Of a stretch of DNA of 64,000 nt, positions 50,289-59,022 are shown in pieces. The notes under the pieces are model-generated. The model saw only the letters and a program-made list of their open reading frames with translations. It was not told the DNA's origin and searched no databases. The stretch covers positions 1 through 64,000 of the forward strand of contig NZ_BIMH01000006.1 of assembly GCF_004000985.1 (NCBI RefSeq), written 5' to 3'. The translations under genes and the position numbers were made by a program. The DNA comes from Paenibacillus validus NBRC 15382 (GTDB lineage Bacteria > Bacillota > Bacilli > Paenibacillales > NBRC-103111). Position 1 is the first letter of the stretch, and each line of letters opens with the position of its first letter.

Positions 50289-50747
50289 ATGCTGGCAGTC
50301 GGCACACCGGCTCCCGCATTTACTGCGGAAAGCACGCAAGGCACGATCCGTCTCGACGAAGATTTAGGCCGTCGGCCGATCGTTCTCATCTTTTACCCGA
50401 AGGACGAAACGCCCATTTGTACGAAGCAGCTTTGTGCCGTACGCGATTCGAAAGCGCAGTACGCCGAATTTGATGCGCTCGTGCTCGGCATCAACCCGGG
50501 CACCCTGGAGGAGCACCGCCGATTCGCGAATAAGTTCAACTACGATTTCCCGCTGGTCACGGACGAAGGCGAATCGATTCGGCAAGCGTACGATGTCGAG
50601 CAAACGTTGTTCGGATTGCTCGGTCAGCAGCGAATCGTATTTGTCATCGGCGCCGATGGCAAAGTGTTCTATGCAGCGAAAGGCAACCGGCCGACGCACG
50701 AAATTTTAAATGCGCTTCGGTCGGAGCGAGCAAGAAGGGGCGGCTAG
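50289..50747 (+). CDS. Peroxiredoxin, Bcp/PrxQ-like
   Basis: A 152-residue peroxiredoxin of the BCP/PrxQ type. The peroxidatic Cys44 and resolving Cys49 lie in DETPICTKQLCAVRD, the five-residue spacing of atypical PrxQ proteins. VLIFYPKDE and VLGINPGTLEEHRRFANKF are the fold signatures. It reduces peroxides with thioredoxin. ATG 50289 stands eight bases after GGAGG. It is a single gene between the decayed loci and pfkA. Confidence 0.92.
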   Translation: MLAVGTPAPAFTAESTQGTIRLDEDLGRRPIVLIFYPKDETPICTKQLCAVRDSKAQYAEFDALVLGINPGTLEEHRRFANKFNYDFPLVTDEGESIRQAYDVEQTLFGLLGQQRIVFVIGADGKVFYAAKGNRPTHEILNALRSERARRGG

Positions 50748-50873
50748 CCCCCTCTTCTTCCTCCATCGAACAAGCGGGTCCGCATACGGCAGTTGCGTAA
50801 GCTTGCCTCCGCTTCAAATAACGGGGAAACCATGAGGCAAATCTTCGGCAGGCGGCGAGGCTCCACCTGAACA

Positions 50874-50907
50874 AACAAGGGCTTCTTTCCGGGAAAGAAG
50901 CCCTTGT
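50874..50907. terminator. Bidirectional terminator
   Basis: ACAAGGGCTTCTTTCC directly followed by GGGAAAGAAGCCCTTGT, a nearly loopless long palindrome, between the peroxiredoxin and pfkA genes. Confidence 0.8.
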
Positions 50908-50921
50908 AAGGCAAGCCGCTA

Positions 50922-51887
50922 TTATTGCGATAAACGTTTCGTCAGCTCATACAAATCCATATCAAATTCTTTCTTCGTGTGCACCACTTTATCGATATCG
51001 GTCAGCGTCAGCTGGCCCTTAATCACGCCGCATGCTTTGCCGGATTCGCCCTGGATTAAGCTCCGCACGGCGAAATCGCCGAGGCTGCTTGCCAGAATCC
51101 GGTCGTTATGCGTAGGCGCGCCGCCGCGTTGAATGTGCCCGAGCACCGTAACGCGTGGTTCTATGCCGTTGCGCTTCGTAATTTCCTGGGCAATGACCTC
51201 GCCCTTACAGACACCCTCTGCGACGATGACGATACTATGACGTTTGCCTTGTGCGAAATTTTCGGCCATCCGGTTCGAAATTTCGTCCAGGTCAAACGGC
51301 ACTTCCGGTACGAGAATCGTCTCCGCCCCGCTGGCCAGTCCCGCGTACAGCGCGATATCGCCGCAGTGGCGGCCCATGACTTCCACGACCGACGAACGCT
51401 CGTGAGAGCTCATCGTATCGCGCAGCTTGTTGATGGCGTCAACGACGATGCTGACCGCTGTGTCAAAGCCGATCGTGAAATCGGTGAACGGAATATCGTT
51501 GTCGATCGTACCCGGAAGACCCATCGTTTTGATTCCAAGCTTGCTCAGCTTGTTCGCCCCTTGGTACGATCCGTCTCCGCCGATCACGACGAGACCGTCA
51601 ATCCCCCGCTTACGCAAGTTGTCTGCACCGAGCTGCTGCCCTTCCGGCGTCATAAACTCCTTACAGCGGGCGGTTTGCAGAATCGTTCCGCCCCGTTGAA
51701 TGATATCGCCGACGCTCCGCAAATCCATTTCCCGGATATCGTCATTAATAAGTCCGGCATATCCCCGCTGTACGGCAAACACTTCCAGGCCGTGAAACAG
51801 CCCGCTACGTACGACGGCGCGAACCGCCGCGTTCATTCCCTGCGAGTCGCCGCCGCTCGTGAGAACGGCAATTTTTTTTACTGTCAT
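50922..51887 (-). CDS. pfkA: ATP-dependent 6-phosphofructokinase
   Basis: It phosphorylates fructose 6-phosphate in glycolysis. The 321 residues match bacterial PfkA in length, with TSGGDSQGMNAAVRAVVR (the usual GDSPGMN has Gln for Pro here), GGDGSYQGA, the catalytic PGTIDNDIPFTDFTIGFDTA and MGRHCGDIALYAG. ATG 51887 has GGAGG upstream. In many Firmicutes pfkA is followed by pyk or preceded by accA; here it stands alone and ends at a terminator facing the peroxiredoxin gene. Confidence 0.95.
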   Translation of the reverse strand: MTVKKIAVLTSGGDSQGMNAAVRAVVRSGLFHGLEVFAVQRGYAGLINDDIREMDLRSVGDIIQRGGTILQTARCKEFMTPEGQQLGADNLRKRGIDGLVVIGGDGSYQGANKLSKLGIKTMGLPGTIDNDIPFTDFTIGFDTAVSIVVDAINKLRDTMSSHERSSVVEVMGRHCGDIALYAGLASGAETILVPEVPFDLDEISNRMAENFAQGKRHSIVIVAEGVCKGEVIAQEITKRNGIEPRVTVLGHIQRGGAPTHNDRILASSLGDFAVRSLIQGESGKACGVIKGQLTLTDIDKVVHTKKEFDMDLYELTKRLSQ

Positions 51888-51985
51888 GATGGTTTCCTCC
51901 TTGTCGCTGCCCTTATTATCTCTATAAATATAAAACATTGGCATCTTAGGTTGGTCTTACATCGCTGTGGCGCTGTCCGCTCCCG

Positions 51986-53062
51986 CTACGTGGTCCTGCG
52001 AATCCAGACGCTGTTCACGAGGAAGAACAGCCGCATCCACGGGCTGCCTTTCATCAAACGGCGGGAGATACGCTTAACCTCCTGCTGCTTGCTGACCTTC
52101 GGATCGGACAAATATAACGCCAGCAGCCCCTCGATAATCATCCGGTGGAAAGCCGGATGCTCCAGCAGCTGCGAATGGCGCTTCGCCTCCTCGACGATCA
52201 CGGCGATTCGTTCGACCGTGGCATCCATGTTCGCATAGTAGCTGCAAAAATTTAAATCACCGCCGGACAAATCTTCTTCTTGATCGATCAAATAATCGAG
52301 TAAAATGTGAAGCCCGCAGACGTACGGAAAGTACGCCTCATGAATGCGCTGTACCGTGTCCGCCTGCAAGCGCGATTCCGAAGCCGCCAGAAACAGCATA
52401 AACACCCCGAGCGTCGAACCCGTCGCCGCGGCAAATTCGTTCCATTGAATGGCCGGGAAGCGGCTCTTGTGACGTTCCCACCAGGTGAGCAGCGCCTCCT
52501 CGCGCAGCTCTCTGCGGATGTGCTTGTACACCTGCAAATCGCAATACAGCCCGACCAGTTCGCGAACCGAGGCAGCCACGAGCGGATAAGCCGGCAGTAA
52601 GCGGAGTGAGGCTTGACACGTTTTGACCAAATCGTTCAAATAATCCCCGTCTTCGCGCTCCGTCCGGAATTCGTAATATTCGTGGAGCGGCTCGGACGGA
52701 TCGACGGCGTCCAGCATCGATTGATGCAGCCGGCGGAAATCGTCCGGGTCAAGCGAAGTGCTGCGGTCGCACAAATTATCCAAGTAGTCGCTGATCGTTT
52801 GGAAAGCGACGATGAGCGGAATCAGCACATGACGCATCGCGGGATGAGCCGCCGCATAGACTGCGCCTCCGATACAGTGAAATTCCTTCGCCGTCATGCT
52901 GTCGATGGCCTGCTTCCGCAGCTCGGGATCGGGTATCGTTTCGGCTCGATCGCGCCAATAACCCAGCTGTTCACGTACGCCCGGCAGGACGTAGCGGTAC
53001 ACCCTCGAGACTAAACGAAAAGGCCCGTTCGGAACGGCCGCTTTGGAGCTACCGGGGTTCAA
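51986..53062 (-). CDS. ytpB: YtpB-like tetraprenyl-beta-curcumene synthase (DUF2600)
   Basis: A terpene synthase of the DUF2600 family, 358 residues. In B. subtilis YtpB turns tetraprenyl diphosphate into tetraprenyl-beta-curcumene, a precursor of C35 sesquarterpenes. The acid-rich motif DYLDNLCDRSTSLDPDDF near residue 92 and the second acidic region LDYLIDQEEDLSGGDLN near 255 fit prenyl diphosphate binding with Mg. The TTG start at 53062 lies behind GGAGGGG. It overlaps the end of the preceding unknown gene by 14 bases. No squalene-hopene-cyclase-like gene is adjacent. Confidence 0.85.
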   Translation of the reverse strand: MNPGSSKAAVPNGPFRLVSRVYRYVLPGVREQLGYWRDRAETIPDPELRKQAIDSMTAKEFHCIGGAVYAAAHPAMRHVLIPLIVAFQTISDYLDNLCDRSTSLDPDDFRRLHQSMLDAVDPSEPLHEYYEFRTEREDGDYLNDLVKTCQASLRLLPAYPLVAASVRELVGLYCDLQVYKHIRRELREEALLTWWERHKSRFPAIQWNEFAAATGSTLGVFMLFLAASESRLQADTVQRIHEAYFPYVCGLHILLDYLIDQEEDLSGGDLNFCSYYANMDATVERIAVIVEEAKRHSQLLEHPAFHRMIIEGLLALYLSDPKVSKQQEVKRISRRLMKGSPWMRLFFLVNSVWIRRTT

Positions 53063-53654
53063 ACAAATCCCCTCCTCCGCCGCTTAACGCGTAGCAGTGC
53101 TGCAGCAGCGCCCGCATCTCTTCCCATTGAAGCTCGATCAGCAATTGTTCCACGCGTTCATTTCTCGTGCGCGTCACCTGCATTTCGATAAGCCGGTTGA
53201 AGCCTGCCGGCTCGAAGCGCCCGTCCGCCGACCATTGTTCGAAAGCGGCCCGAAAGGAGGGATTTCCGATATCATCCCACACGAACGCAGCAAGCCGCTC
53301 CCGGATCCGATCGGACCACTCCTGATGAGCGGGATGACCGCCGGCCATCCGAAACCAGTAGTCTGCATTCGGGTAATCCCCCTCCATCCGATGCATGATG
53401 GCGTGCCAGTAGCTGCCTTCAGGCGTATGGATGTCTTGCGAAAGGTTGTGCGAATGATCCAGGCTTTCATTAAATAGATGCAGCCCAGCCTTCACGGCAA
53501 GCGCGAAGCTGCGGCGTTCGCCTTCGAATCCGTCCGTGGACAGCTTGGAGATTTTCAAATCCGCCAAGTCGTCCAGTTCCTCCGTCGGGTACAAGGAAGG
53601 CCGATGGCTCGTCAGCTGCGCTGCGATCCGGCCGAGGCTTTCTGTCCAACTCAC
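53049..53654 (-). CDS. Conserved protein of unknown function, coupled to ytpB
   Basis: A 201-residue soluble protein with the conserved block SHNLSQDIHTPEGSYWHAIM then HRMEGDYPNADYWFRMAGGHP near residues 67-107. Its His, Asp and Trp residues look like a ligand or metal site. I cannot name the family. The C-terminal half is helical. GTG 53654 follows GGGAGG ten bases away. Its stop lies inside the start region of ytpB, so the two are translated in succession. A role in terpenoid metabolism is only suggested by this link. Confidence 0.65.
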   Translation of the reverse strand: MSWTESLGRIAAQLTSHRPSLYPTEELDDLADLKISKLSTDGFEGERRSFALAVKAGLHLFNESLDHSHNLSQDIHTPEGSYWHAIMHRMEGDYPNADYWFRMAGGHPAHQEWSDRIRERLAAFVWDDIGNPSFRAAFEQWSADGRFEPAGFNRLIEMQVTRTRNERVEQLLIELQWEEMRALLQHCYALSGGGGDLFEPR

Positions 53655-53710
53655 GTTACGCGAACCTCCCGGGGTTAATGGCGTCTATCGTCTTGAATTC
53701 GTCTCTACAT

Positions 53711-54028
53711 TTAATGATGCGCCGCACGGGCATCCATATCTTGATTGACACGGAACCATAAATGAAGCTCATTGATCGTGCTCGCAAGTTCTGCGATTTC
53801 GCTGTTCAGCCTGCAGGAGGTTGCAAAGTCGTCTTCCACATTCAACTGGTCCTGCTTCACGATAATGATCCGTTCGATTTGTTTGACCCGGTCGGGAATC
53901 GTTCCGCGGATCTCTTCCCAGCGCAGCAGCAGCTCGGCTTGCTCCCGTTTCGAGTAATCCTCGAAGTCTTTCTTCAGCTGAGGCAGCGGAATGCCGAGCC
54001 GTTCGTCCCATACAAAAACATCGGTCAT
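53711..54028 (-). CDS. Small helical protein of unknown function
   Basis: A 105-residue protein, largely alpha-helical and charged (DVFVWDERLGIPLPQLKKDFEDYSKREQ, then an amphipathic helix rich in Ile, Val and Glu). It carries no membrane span or known domain. ATG 54028 follows AAGGTGG. The gene lies 57 bases upstream of the ytpB-linked gene on the same strand and could belong to the same transcript. Confidence 0.6.
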   Translation of the reverse strand: MTDVFVWDERLGIPLPQLKKDFEDYSKREQAELLLRWEEIRGTIPDRVKQIERIIIVKQDQLNVEDDFATSCRLNSEIAELASTINELHLWFRVNQDMDARAAHH

Positions 54029-54167
54029 GCGAGGTGCACCACCTTGTAAGCTTTTAAACCCGGACCTGCAAGAGGCACTCACAGTTTATTCTATTAATGT
54101 ATCAGAAACAAGACCTTCGTTCCAGTAGGGAACGAAATTTTTCTCCTCCATTTTCAGGGTTCGTGGT

Positions 54168-54173
54168 ATAATG
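54168..54173 (+). promoter_or_regulatory. Extended -10 promoter before the MatE-like gene
   Basis: TGGTATAAT; no clear -35, which is usual for an extended -10. Confidence 0.5.
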
Positions 54174-54201
54174 TGGGGACTGTGTGAAAAGAGGGGCTGC
54201 T

Positions 54202-55575
54202 ATGAATGAATCCGAGCACCAACGCGTAACGTTCAGCCAGCTGTTAGCCTTCTTCCTGCCGCTCGGCATATCGGCGAGCCTGGTTACCATCTCCCATGTC
54301 ATTATTAACAGCACGCTGGCGCGATCGGCCAATCCGGAAATCATCATCGCCAGCTACGCCCTGCCGATGAGCATTCTCGGCATCACCGAGAAACCGGCCG
54401 TACTGCTCCGGCAAACATGCTCTACCCTGGTTCGCGACCGCATCTCCTTCCGGGCGATGTCCGTTGTGAGCCTCTATGTGCTCGGCACTATTCTCGCGCT
54501 CGGGGCCATCCTAAGCTATACCCCGGCAGGTCCGTGGGTGTTCGCCCGCCTGTTCGGAGCGGACCCGACGTTGATTGAACCGATGATGGATGTATTTCGC
54601 ATCCTTATGTTCGTCAGCATTTTCTCGGGGCTGCGCTGCTTGTTTCACGGCGTCATCATTTTCAATATGCGTACCAAGTGGCTGACAATCGGCATGCTGA
54701 TCCGGCTTATCGGCATGTACCTCGTCTCGCTTTATTTCATCCGCACCGGCGTAACAAGCGGCAAAGTCGGCGCCATCATCTTCCTTGTCGGCATGGTGAT
54801 CGAGGCTGCCGTCAGCATATGGGAGGGCCGGTCGCTGCTGAAGCGCCACATTCCGGAAAAGAAGCCCGACCATCCGATTGAAAAGCCGTCGCAAATATTC
54901 AGATTTTTCAAGCCGCTGCTCTATTCGTCCGTCATTGCAGTCGTGTCGGTGCCAGCCATTAATGCATTTCTGGGCAAAACAAGCGATATTCAGTTAGCGA
55001 TCGCCGCATTTGCCATCGCCGCCAGCGTGACGAACCTGGTGACCAGTTTCTTCTCCTACACGCATCAGATCGTCTTGAACTTTTACCGCAAAGATGCGCG
55101 GAAAGTGCTGCGCTTCGCCTTGATGCTGTCGTTAATTCCGACGCTGCTGCTCTCCCTGCTTTCCTACACGGACATCGGACCCTGGTTCATGGAGCAGGTG
55201 ATGGGCGTGAACGAGCGGCTGATGCACGCTTCTCTGTCAACGCTTCGCGTATTTACGCTGTTGACGCTGGTTTTTCCATGGCTCGATTACGGCAACGGGC
55301 TGTTAATGCTGAGCGGCCAAACGAAAACGATGGTATGGTCACAAGCTGCAAACGTGTGCATAACCCTGTTAACCTTAGTCGTTTGCGTGTTCATGACGCC
55401 AGGCTGGAACGGGATGATCGGAGCGCTGGCGCAATCGCTGGGACTCGCGGCCGAAGCGGCCGTCGTCTGGCAGGTCCTGCGTGCAGCGGCCCGCGATCGG
55501 ACGGTTCCGGGAAGCATCGGACCGAACACACGGACAGCGGACAAAATTAACACAGAATCGAGTGGACGCTCATGA
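54202..55575 (+). CDS. MatE/MOP-like multidrug or lipid exporter
   Basis: A 457-residue protein with about 12 spans, like the multi antimicrobial extrusion (MATE/MOP) proteins: LLAFFLPLGISASLVTISHVIINSTLARS, GITEKPAVLLRQTCSTLVRD, and FSYTHQIVLNFYRKDARKV. The exact subgroup is uncertain; it is less like NorM than like the MOP flippases found in bacilli. The ATG at 54202 follows AGAGGGG. Its stop overlaps the start of the next MFS gene (ATGA, 55572-55575), so the two transporters are translationally coupled. Confidence 0.78.
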   Translation: MNESEHQRVTFSQLLAFFLPLGISASLVTISHVIINSTLARSANPEIIIASYALPMSILGITEKPAVLLRQTCSTLVRDRISFRAMSVVSLYVLGTILALGAILSYTPAGPWVFARLFGADPTLIEPMMDVFRILMFVSIFSGLRCLFHGVIIFNMRTKWLTIGMLIRLIGMYLVSLYFIRTGVTSGKVGAIIFLVGMVIEAAVSIWEGRSLLKRHIPEKKPDHPIEKPSQIFRFFKPLLYSSVIAVVSVPAINAFLGKTSDIQLAIAAFAIAASVTNLVTSFFSYTHQIVLNFYRKDARKVLRFALMLSLIPTLLLSLLSYTDIGPWFMEQVMGVNERLMHASLSTLRVFTLLTLVFPWLDYGNGLLMLSGQTKTMVWSQAANVCITLLTLVVCVFMTPGWNGMIGALAQSLGLAAEAAVVWQVLRAAARDRTVPGSIGPNTRTADKINTESSGRS

Positions 55576-56759
55576 CTGCGGAATCGCCCATGAGGCGCAA
55601 TGATCTGGTCTTACGAAGCTTTACGTTTTCCTTTTTTATGATGATCGCCATCATCACTTCGTATTTCCCGCTTTACTTTCAATACAGAGGATACACCACC
55701 ATACAAATCGGTCTGCTGTACTCCGTCGGGCCGCTGGTCGGCATCGTCGCCAACCTGTTCTGGAGCATGATGAGCGACAAGTACCGGACGATCCGCAAGG
55801 TGCTCATCCTGATCGTCATCGGCCAGCTCGCGATCTCCCTGCTCGTGTTCCGGACGGATGCCTTCGCGTTAACGATTGCCCTGATGGCTGTCTTCTTTTT
55901 CTTCCAGCAGCCGATGATGTCGCTGAACGACAGCTTGATTCTGTTAACGGTCAGCGGAACCCGCAAAAGCTATGCCTCCTACCGGGTATGGGGCTCGATC
56001 GGGTTCGCCGCTGCGGCGCTCGGCTTCGGACAGCTGTTGAAATATTACGGTGCAACCTTAACGCCGGTGCTGACGGTCGGGGTGCTGATCATTTCGCTGC
56101 TGCTGGCCTTCCTGTTGAAGGACGCACGCGACCCGCAAATCAAGAAGCCCGACTTCTCGGGCTTCTTCCCGATAGTCGCATCGCGGCCGTTCCTGGCCTT
56201 CCTGGTGACGCTGCTCATAGTAGCTACCGCGCACAGGCTCAATGACGGCTTCCTGGTCTTATACATGCAGGAGCTCGGAGCGAGCCCTTCCCTCATCGGC
56301 TGGTCGTGGGTGGCTTCCGCCCTCAGCGAAGTACCCGCTTTTTTCTTGCTTAGCAAATACGGTCACAAATATAAAGAGCTGCCGCTGCTGGCGGTTTGCA
56401 GCCTCGTGTACGGCATCCGCTTTCTGATGATGAGCTGGATCGACAACCCTCTCTGGGTCATCGTAACGCAATTGATGCATTCGGTGTCATTCGGCATCTT
56501 CCTGTTCACGGCGATCCGGTACATCCAGATGGTCATTCCCGATCAATACCGGGCAAGCGGACAAGCCGTGTTCGCCGTCATCTGGTCGGGGGTCGCCGGG
56601 CTGCTTAGCGGTACGATCGGCGGCTGGATCTTTAACGACTTCAGCCCGCAGACGATGTATGCCTTCGGATCGGGACTCGCGTTCGTAGCGATGATTTGCT
56701 TTCTCGTCCTTCACGCCCGGAGCACCGGTGCGAACGGCGCCCGCGATTTTCAAGCCTGA
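55572..56759 (+). CDS. MFS transporter, MFS_1-like, coupled to the MatE-like gene
   Basis: A 395-residue 12-span transporter. Conserved pieces are SYFPLYFQYRGYTTIQIGLLYSV, SYASYRVWGSIGFAAAAL and AHRLNDGFLVLYMQELG. It is clearly related to the protein encoded at 46302-47465 (shared GSVRMWGSVGF/ASYRVWGSIGF and RMND/RLND blocks). The start overlaps the preceding stop. Substrate is unknown. A long imperfect hairpin with a T run follows. Confidence 0.85.
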   Translation: MTAESPMRRNDLVLRSFTFSFFMMIAIITSYFPLYFQYRGYTTIQIGLLYSVGPLVGIVANLFWSMMSDKYRTIRKVLILIVIGQLAISLLVFRTDAFALTIALMAVFFFFQQPMMSLNDSLILLTVSGTRKSYASYRVWGSIGFAAAALGFGQLLKYYGATLTPVLTVGVLIISLLLAFLLKDARDPQIKKPDFSGFFPIVASRPFLAFLVTLLIVATAHRLNDGFLVLYMQELGASPSLIGWSWVASALSEVPAFFLLSKYGHKYKELPLLAVCSLVYGIRFLMMSWIDNPLWVIVTQLMHSVSFGIFLFTAIRYIQMVIPDQYRASGQAVFAVIWSGVAGLLSGTIGGWIFNDFSPQTMYAFGSGLAFVAMICFLVLHARSTGANGARDFQA

Positions 56760-56769
56760 CTATGCAGGA

Positions 56770-56822
56770 TTCGCCGCCCCTTCGTTCGTCTAATAAGTCG
56801 AGCGAACCCGGGCGGCTTTTTG
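56770..56822 (+). terminator. Terminator of the MatE-MFS operon
   Basis: GCCGCC...TTCG / CGAA...GGCGGC imperfect stem followed by TTTTT. Confidence 0.65.
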
Positions 56823-56838
56823 GCGCGGCGAAACTCAC

Positions 56839-56856
56839 TTCTTAAAGATTTCTTAA
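56839..56856 (+). promoter_or_regulatory. Direct repeats TTCTTAA spaced 11 bases
   Basis: TTCTTAA at 56839-56845 and 56850-56856, one helical turn apart, upstream of the macAB-like operon. This is the usual layout of an OmpR/PhoB-type response-regulator site. Confidence 0.5.
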
Positions 56857-56935
56857 GAACCGGTACAACGTGCAACGTTCTGGAAAGATCATCCGTCATA
56901 CTCAGAGGTAGAACTATAAGTAACGGAGGGGTTAT

Positions 56936-57628
56936 GTGCTTGCGGTCAATCAGTTGTCTCACAGCTTCAAGAACGGCGTAGAAGCTACGCCGGTGCTCCA
57001 TGAAATCGATTTCCACATCGCCAAAGGCGAAATGGTCGCGCTGCTCGGCAGTTCGGGCTCGGGCAAGTCGACGCTGCTCAATCTCATGGCGGGCCTGATG
57101 AAACCGACAACCGGCAGCATCCTCATCGACGGCAGCCCGATCGAGAAAATGAGCGAAAATCAGCTCGCCGAATTTCGGCGTTCGCATATCGGTTTTATTT
57201 TTCAATCGTACGAACTGATTCCTCATTTGACGGTACGGGAAAATGTCGAGCTGCCGCTCGTATTTCAAGCTGTGAAACCAAAGGAGCACCGGGACAAAGC
57301 GGTGTCGCTGCTGACGAAGGTCGGACTCGGCGAGAAAACGGAAATGTTCCCGTCCCAGCTGTCCGGCGGCCAGCAGCAGCGGGTAAGCATCGCGCGTTCC
57401 CTGGTGACCGAGCCAGCCATCGTGTTTGCCGACGAGCCCACCGGGAACCTGGATACGAAAACCGAGAAGGAGATCATCGACCTGCTGATCGAGCTGAACG
57501 GAACGCTGGGCATTACGTTCGTCATTGTCACGCACGAGCTCGAGGTGGCCCGCCGCGCCCAGCGGGTCATTCAACTGCGGGACGGACGCCTCGTCGAAGA
57601 CGGCGCATGGGCGGGTGAAACCGGATGA
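56936..57628 (+). CDS. ABC transporter ATPase, MacB/LolD type
   Basis: A 230-residue ATPase of the MacB/LolD type. Motifs are GSSGSGKSTLLNLMAG, IFQSYELIPHLTVRENVELPL, LSGGQQQRVSIARSL and VFADEPTGNLDTKT, the last two typical of this subfamily. The GTG start follows GGAGGGG. Its stop overlaps the permease start (ATGA, 57625-57628). With the permease and adaptor genes it should form a tripartite-like exporter such as YknYZX, which in Gram-positive cells exports peptides or toxins. Confidence 0.93.
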   Translation: MLAVNQLSHSFKNGVEATPVLHEIDFHIAKGEMVALLGSSGSGKSTLLNLMAGLMKPTTGSILIDGSPIEKMSENQLAEFRRSHIGFIFQSYELIPHLTVRENVELPLVFQAVKPKEHRDKAVSLLTKVGLGEKTEMFPSQLSGGQQQRVSIARSLVTEPAIVFADEPTGNLDTKTEKEIIDLLIELNGTLGITFVIVTHELEVARRAQRVIQLRDGRLVEDGAWAGETG

Positions 57629-58998
57629 AGCTGACCGACTACATCAAGCTCGGCTGGGATCAGCTCAAGCGCCGGATCGTCGTCACCGCTTTATGCGCGA
57701 TGGGAATCGCCATCGGCTCGGCTTCGATCATTGTCGCCCTCTCGTTCGGCGAATCGATCAACCAGTTCAGCAAGGCGCGGATGTACGATTTTCTGAAATC
57801 GGACGAAATTTCCGTCCGCTCTGGCAGCGGACCGGAAACCGGGGCGCCGGACGGCGATCCGAACGCGTCCAAGCCCTACGAGCTGACCCAGAGCAAAATC
57901 GATCTGATTCGCAGCTTCCCGCATATGAAGGCGCTGTCGACCTATCGGACGTTACACGGGTTTCAATTGGAGCTCGATAACAAGAAGGGGTACTTGAACG
58001 AAATTTACGCAACCGAGCTGGACACGCTTGACGATTTCGGCATTGAGCTCCAGCAAGGCGGCCCGTCCGACCTCGAGAATACGATCATCCTCAGCTACGG
58101 GGCGACGATGGGACTGCAGGACGAACAAGTGTCGAGAACACGAAACTACGAGAACGAACGCGAAGCGATGCAAGCCTGGCGCGAACAGCGGACGCTCGCC
58201 TATCCCATGTACCAGAAGCTGATTACGCTTGTGCCGCAAGGCTTCGGAGCGAGCAGCGGGGAGAGCGTCTCCATTCCTGTACGTGTCGCAGGCATTCTGA
58301 AGAAGCCTGAGGGCATGTCGGACGACATCGTCTCGAATCAGAAGATCGCCTATGTCTCACCCGCGCTCGGCAAACGATTGTCCGAGGCGCAGGCGTTAAT
58401 GAACGGTGGTCAAGAAAGGCCGAACAGCGGCGGACAACCCGCGACAACAGCCGATTACGACGAAGTGAAAGTAAAAGTGACCGACAGCTCCCGCGTCAAA
58501 GAAGTGGAGGAGCTGTTGAAGAAGCTCAAGCTTGATGTGCAGACGAACCTGTACCGGGAAGAGCGGATACAGTCCGAGCTTATGATCGTACGAATCGTGT
58601 TTGGCGGGGCCGGCTTGTTTATCCTGTTCGTCGCCTCGATTTCGATCGTCGTCGCAATGACGATGTCAACCTACCAGCGGCGCAGACAAATCGGCATCAT
58701 GAAAGTGCTCGGGGCGAATCTGAGGCAAATCCGCAACATGTTCATGGTCGAATCCGCGTTGCTCGGACTGCTTGGCGGGCTGGTCGGCATTCTGCTCTCG
58801 TATTGGGTCGTCTGGGCGATCAATATCGTCATCATGCGTTTTTCAGGCGGATCCGGCAGCGAAGAGATTTTGTTCATCAGTCTGTGGATTTTGCCGCTCG
58901 GCTTGTTCTTCGCCATTATGACTGGTGTGCTGTCCGGCATTTATCCGGCTGTCAAGGCATCCCGCACCGATGCGTTAACTGCGATCAAACGGGATTAA
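57625..58998 (+). CDS. MacB/FtsX-type ABC permease
   Basis: A 457-residue permease. One N-terminal span (21-42) is followed by a large extracellular MacB-PCD domain (about 45-310). A three-span FtsX bundle at the C-terminus (320-450) contains STYQRRRQIGIMKVLGANLRQIRNMFMVES and GIYPAVKASRTDALTAIKRD. This is the mechanotransmission type of exporter subunit. The acid-rich insert near GSGPETGAPDGDPN is probably disordered. It is followed after 24 bases by the adaptor gene. Confidence 0.9.
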   Translation: MKLTDYIKLGWDQLKRRIVVTALCAMGIAIGSASIIVALSFGESINQFSKARMYDFLKSDEISVRSGSGPETGAPDGDPNASKPYELTQSKIDLIRSFPHMKALSTYRTLHGFQLELDNKKGYLNEIYATELDTLDDFGIELQQGGPSDLENTIILSYGATMGLQDEQVSRTRNYENEREAMQAWREQRTLAYPMYQKLITLVPQGFGASSGESVSIPVRVAGILKKPEGMSDDIVSNQKIAYVSPALGKRLSEAQALMNGGQERPNSGGQPATTADYDEVKVKVTDSSRVKEVEELLKKLKLDVQTNLYREERIQSELMIVRIVFGGAGLFILFVASISIVVAMTMSTYQRRRQIGIMKVLGANLRQIRNMFMVESALLGLLGGLVGILLSYWVVWAINIVIMRFSGGSGSEEILFISLWILPLGLFFAIMTGVLSGIYPAVKASRTDALTAIKRD

Positions 58999-59022
58999 TC
59001 ACGTTATAGGAGTCATGCTGCC

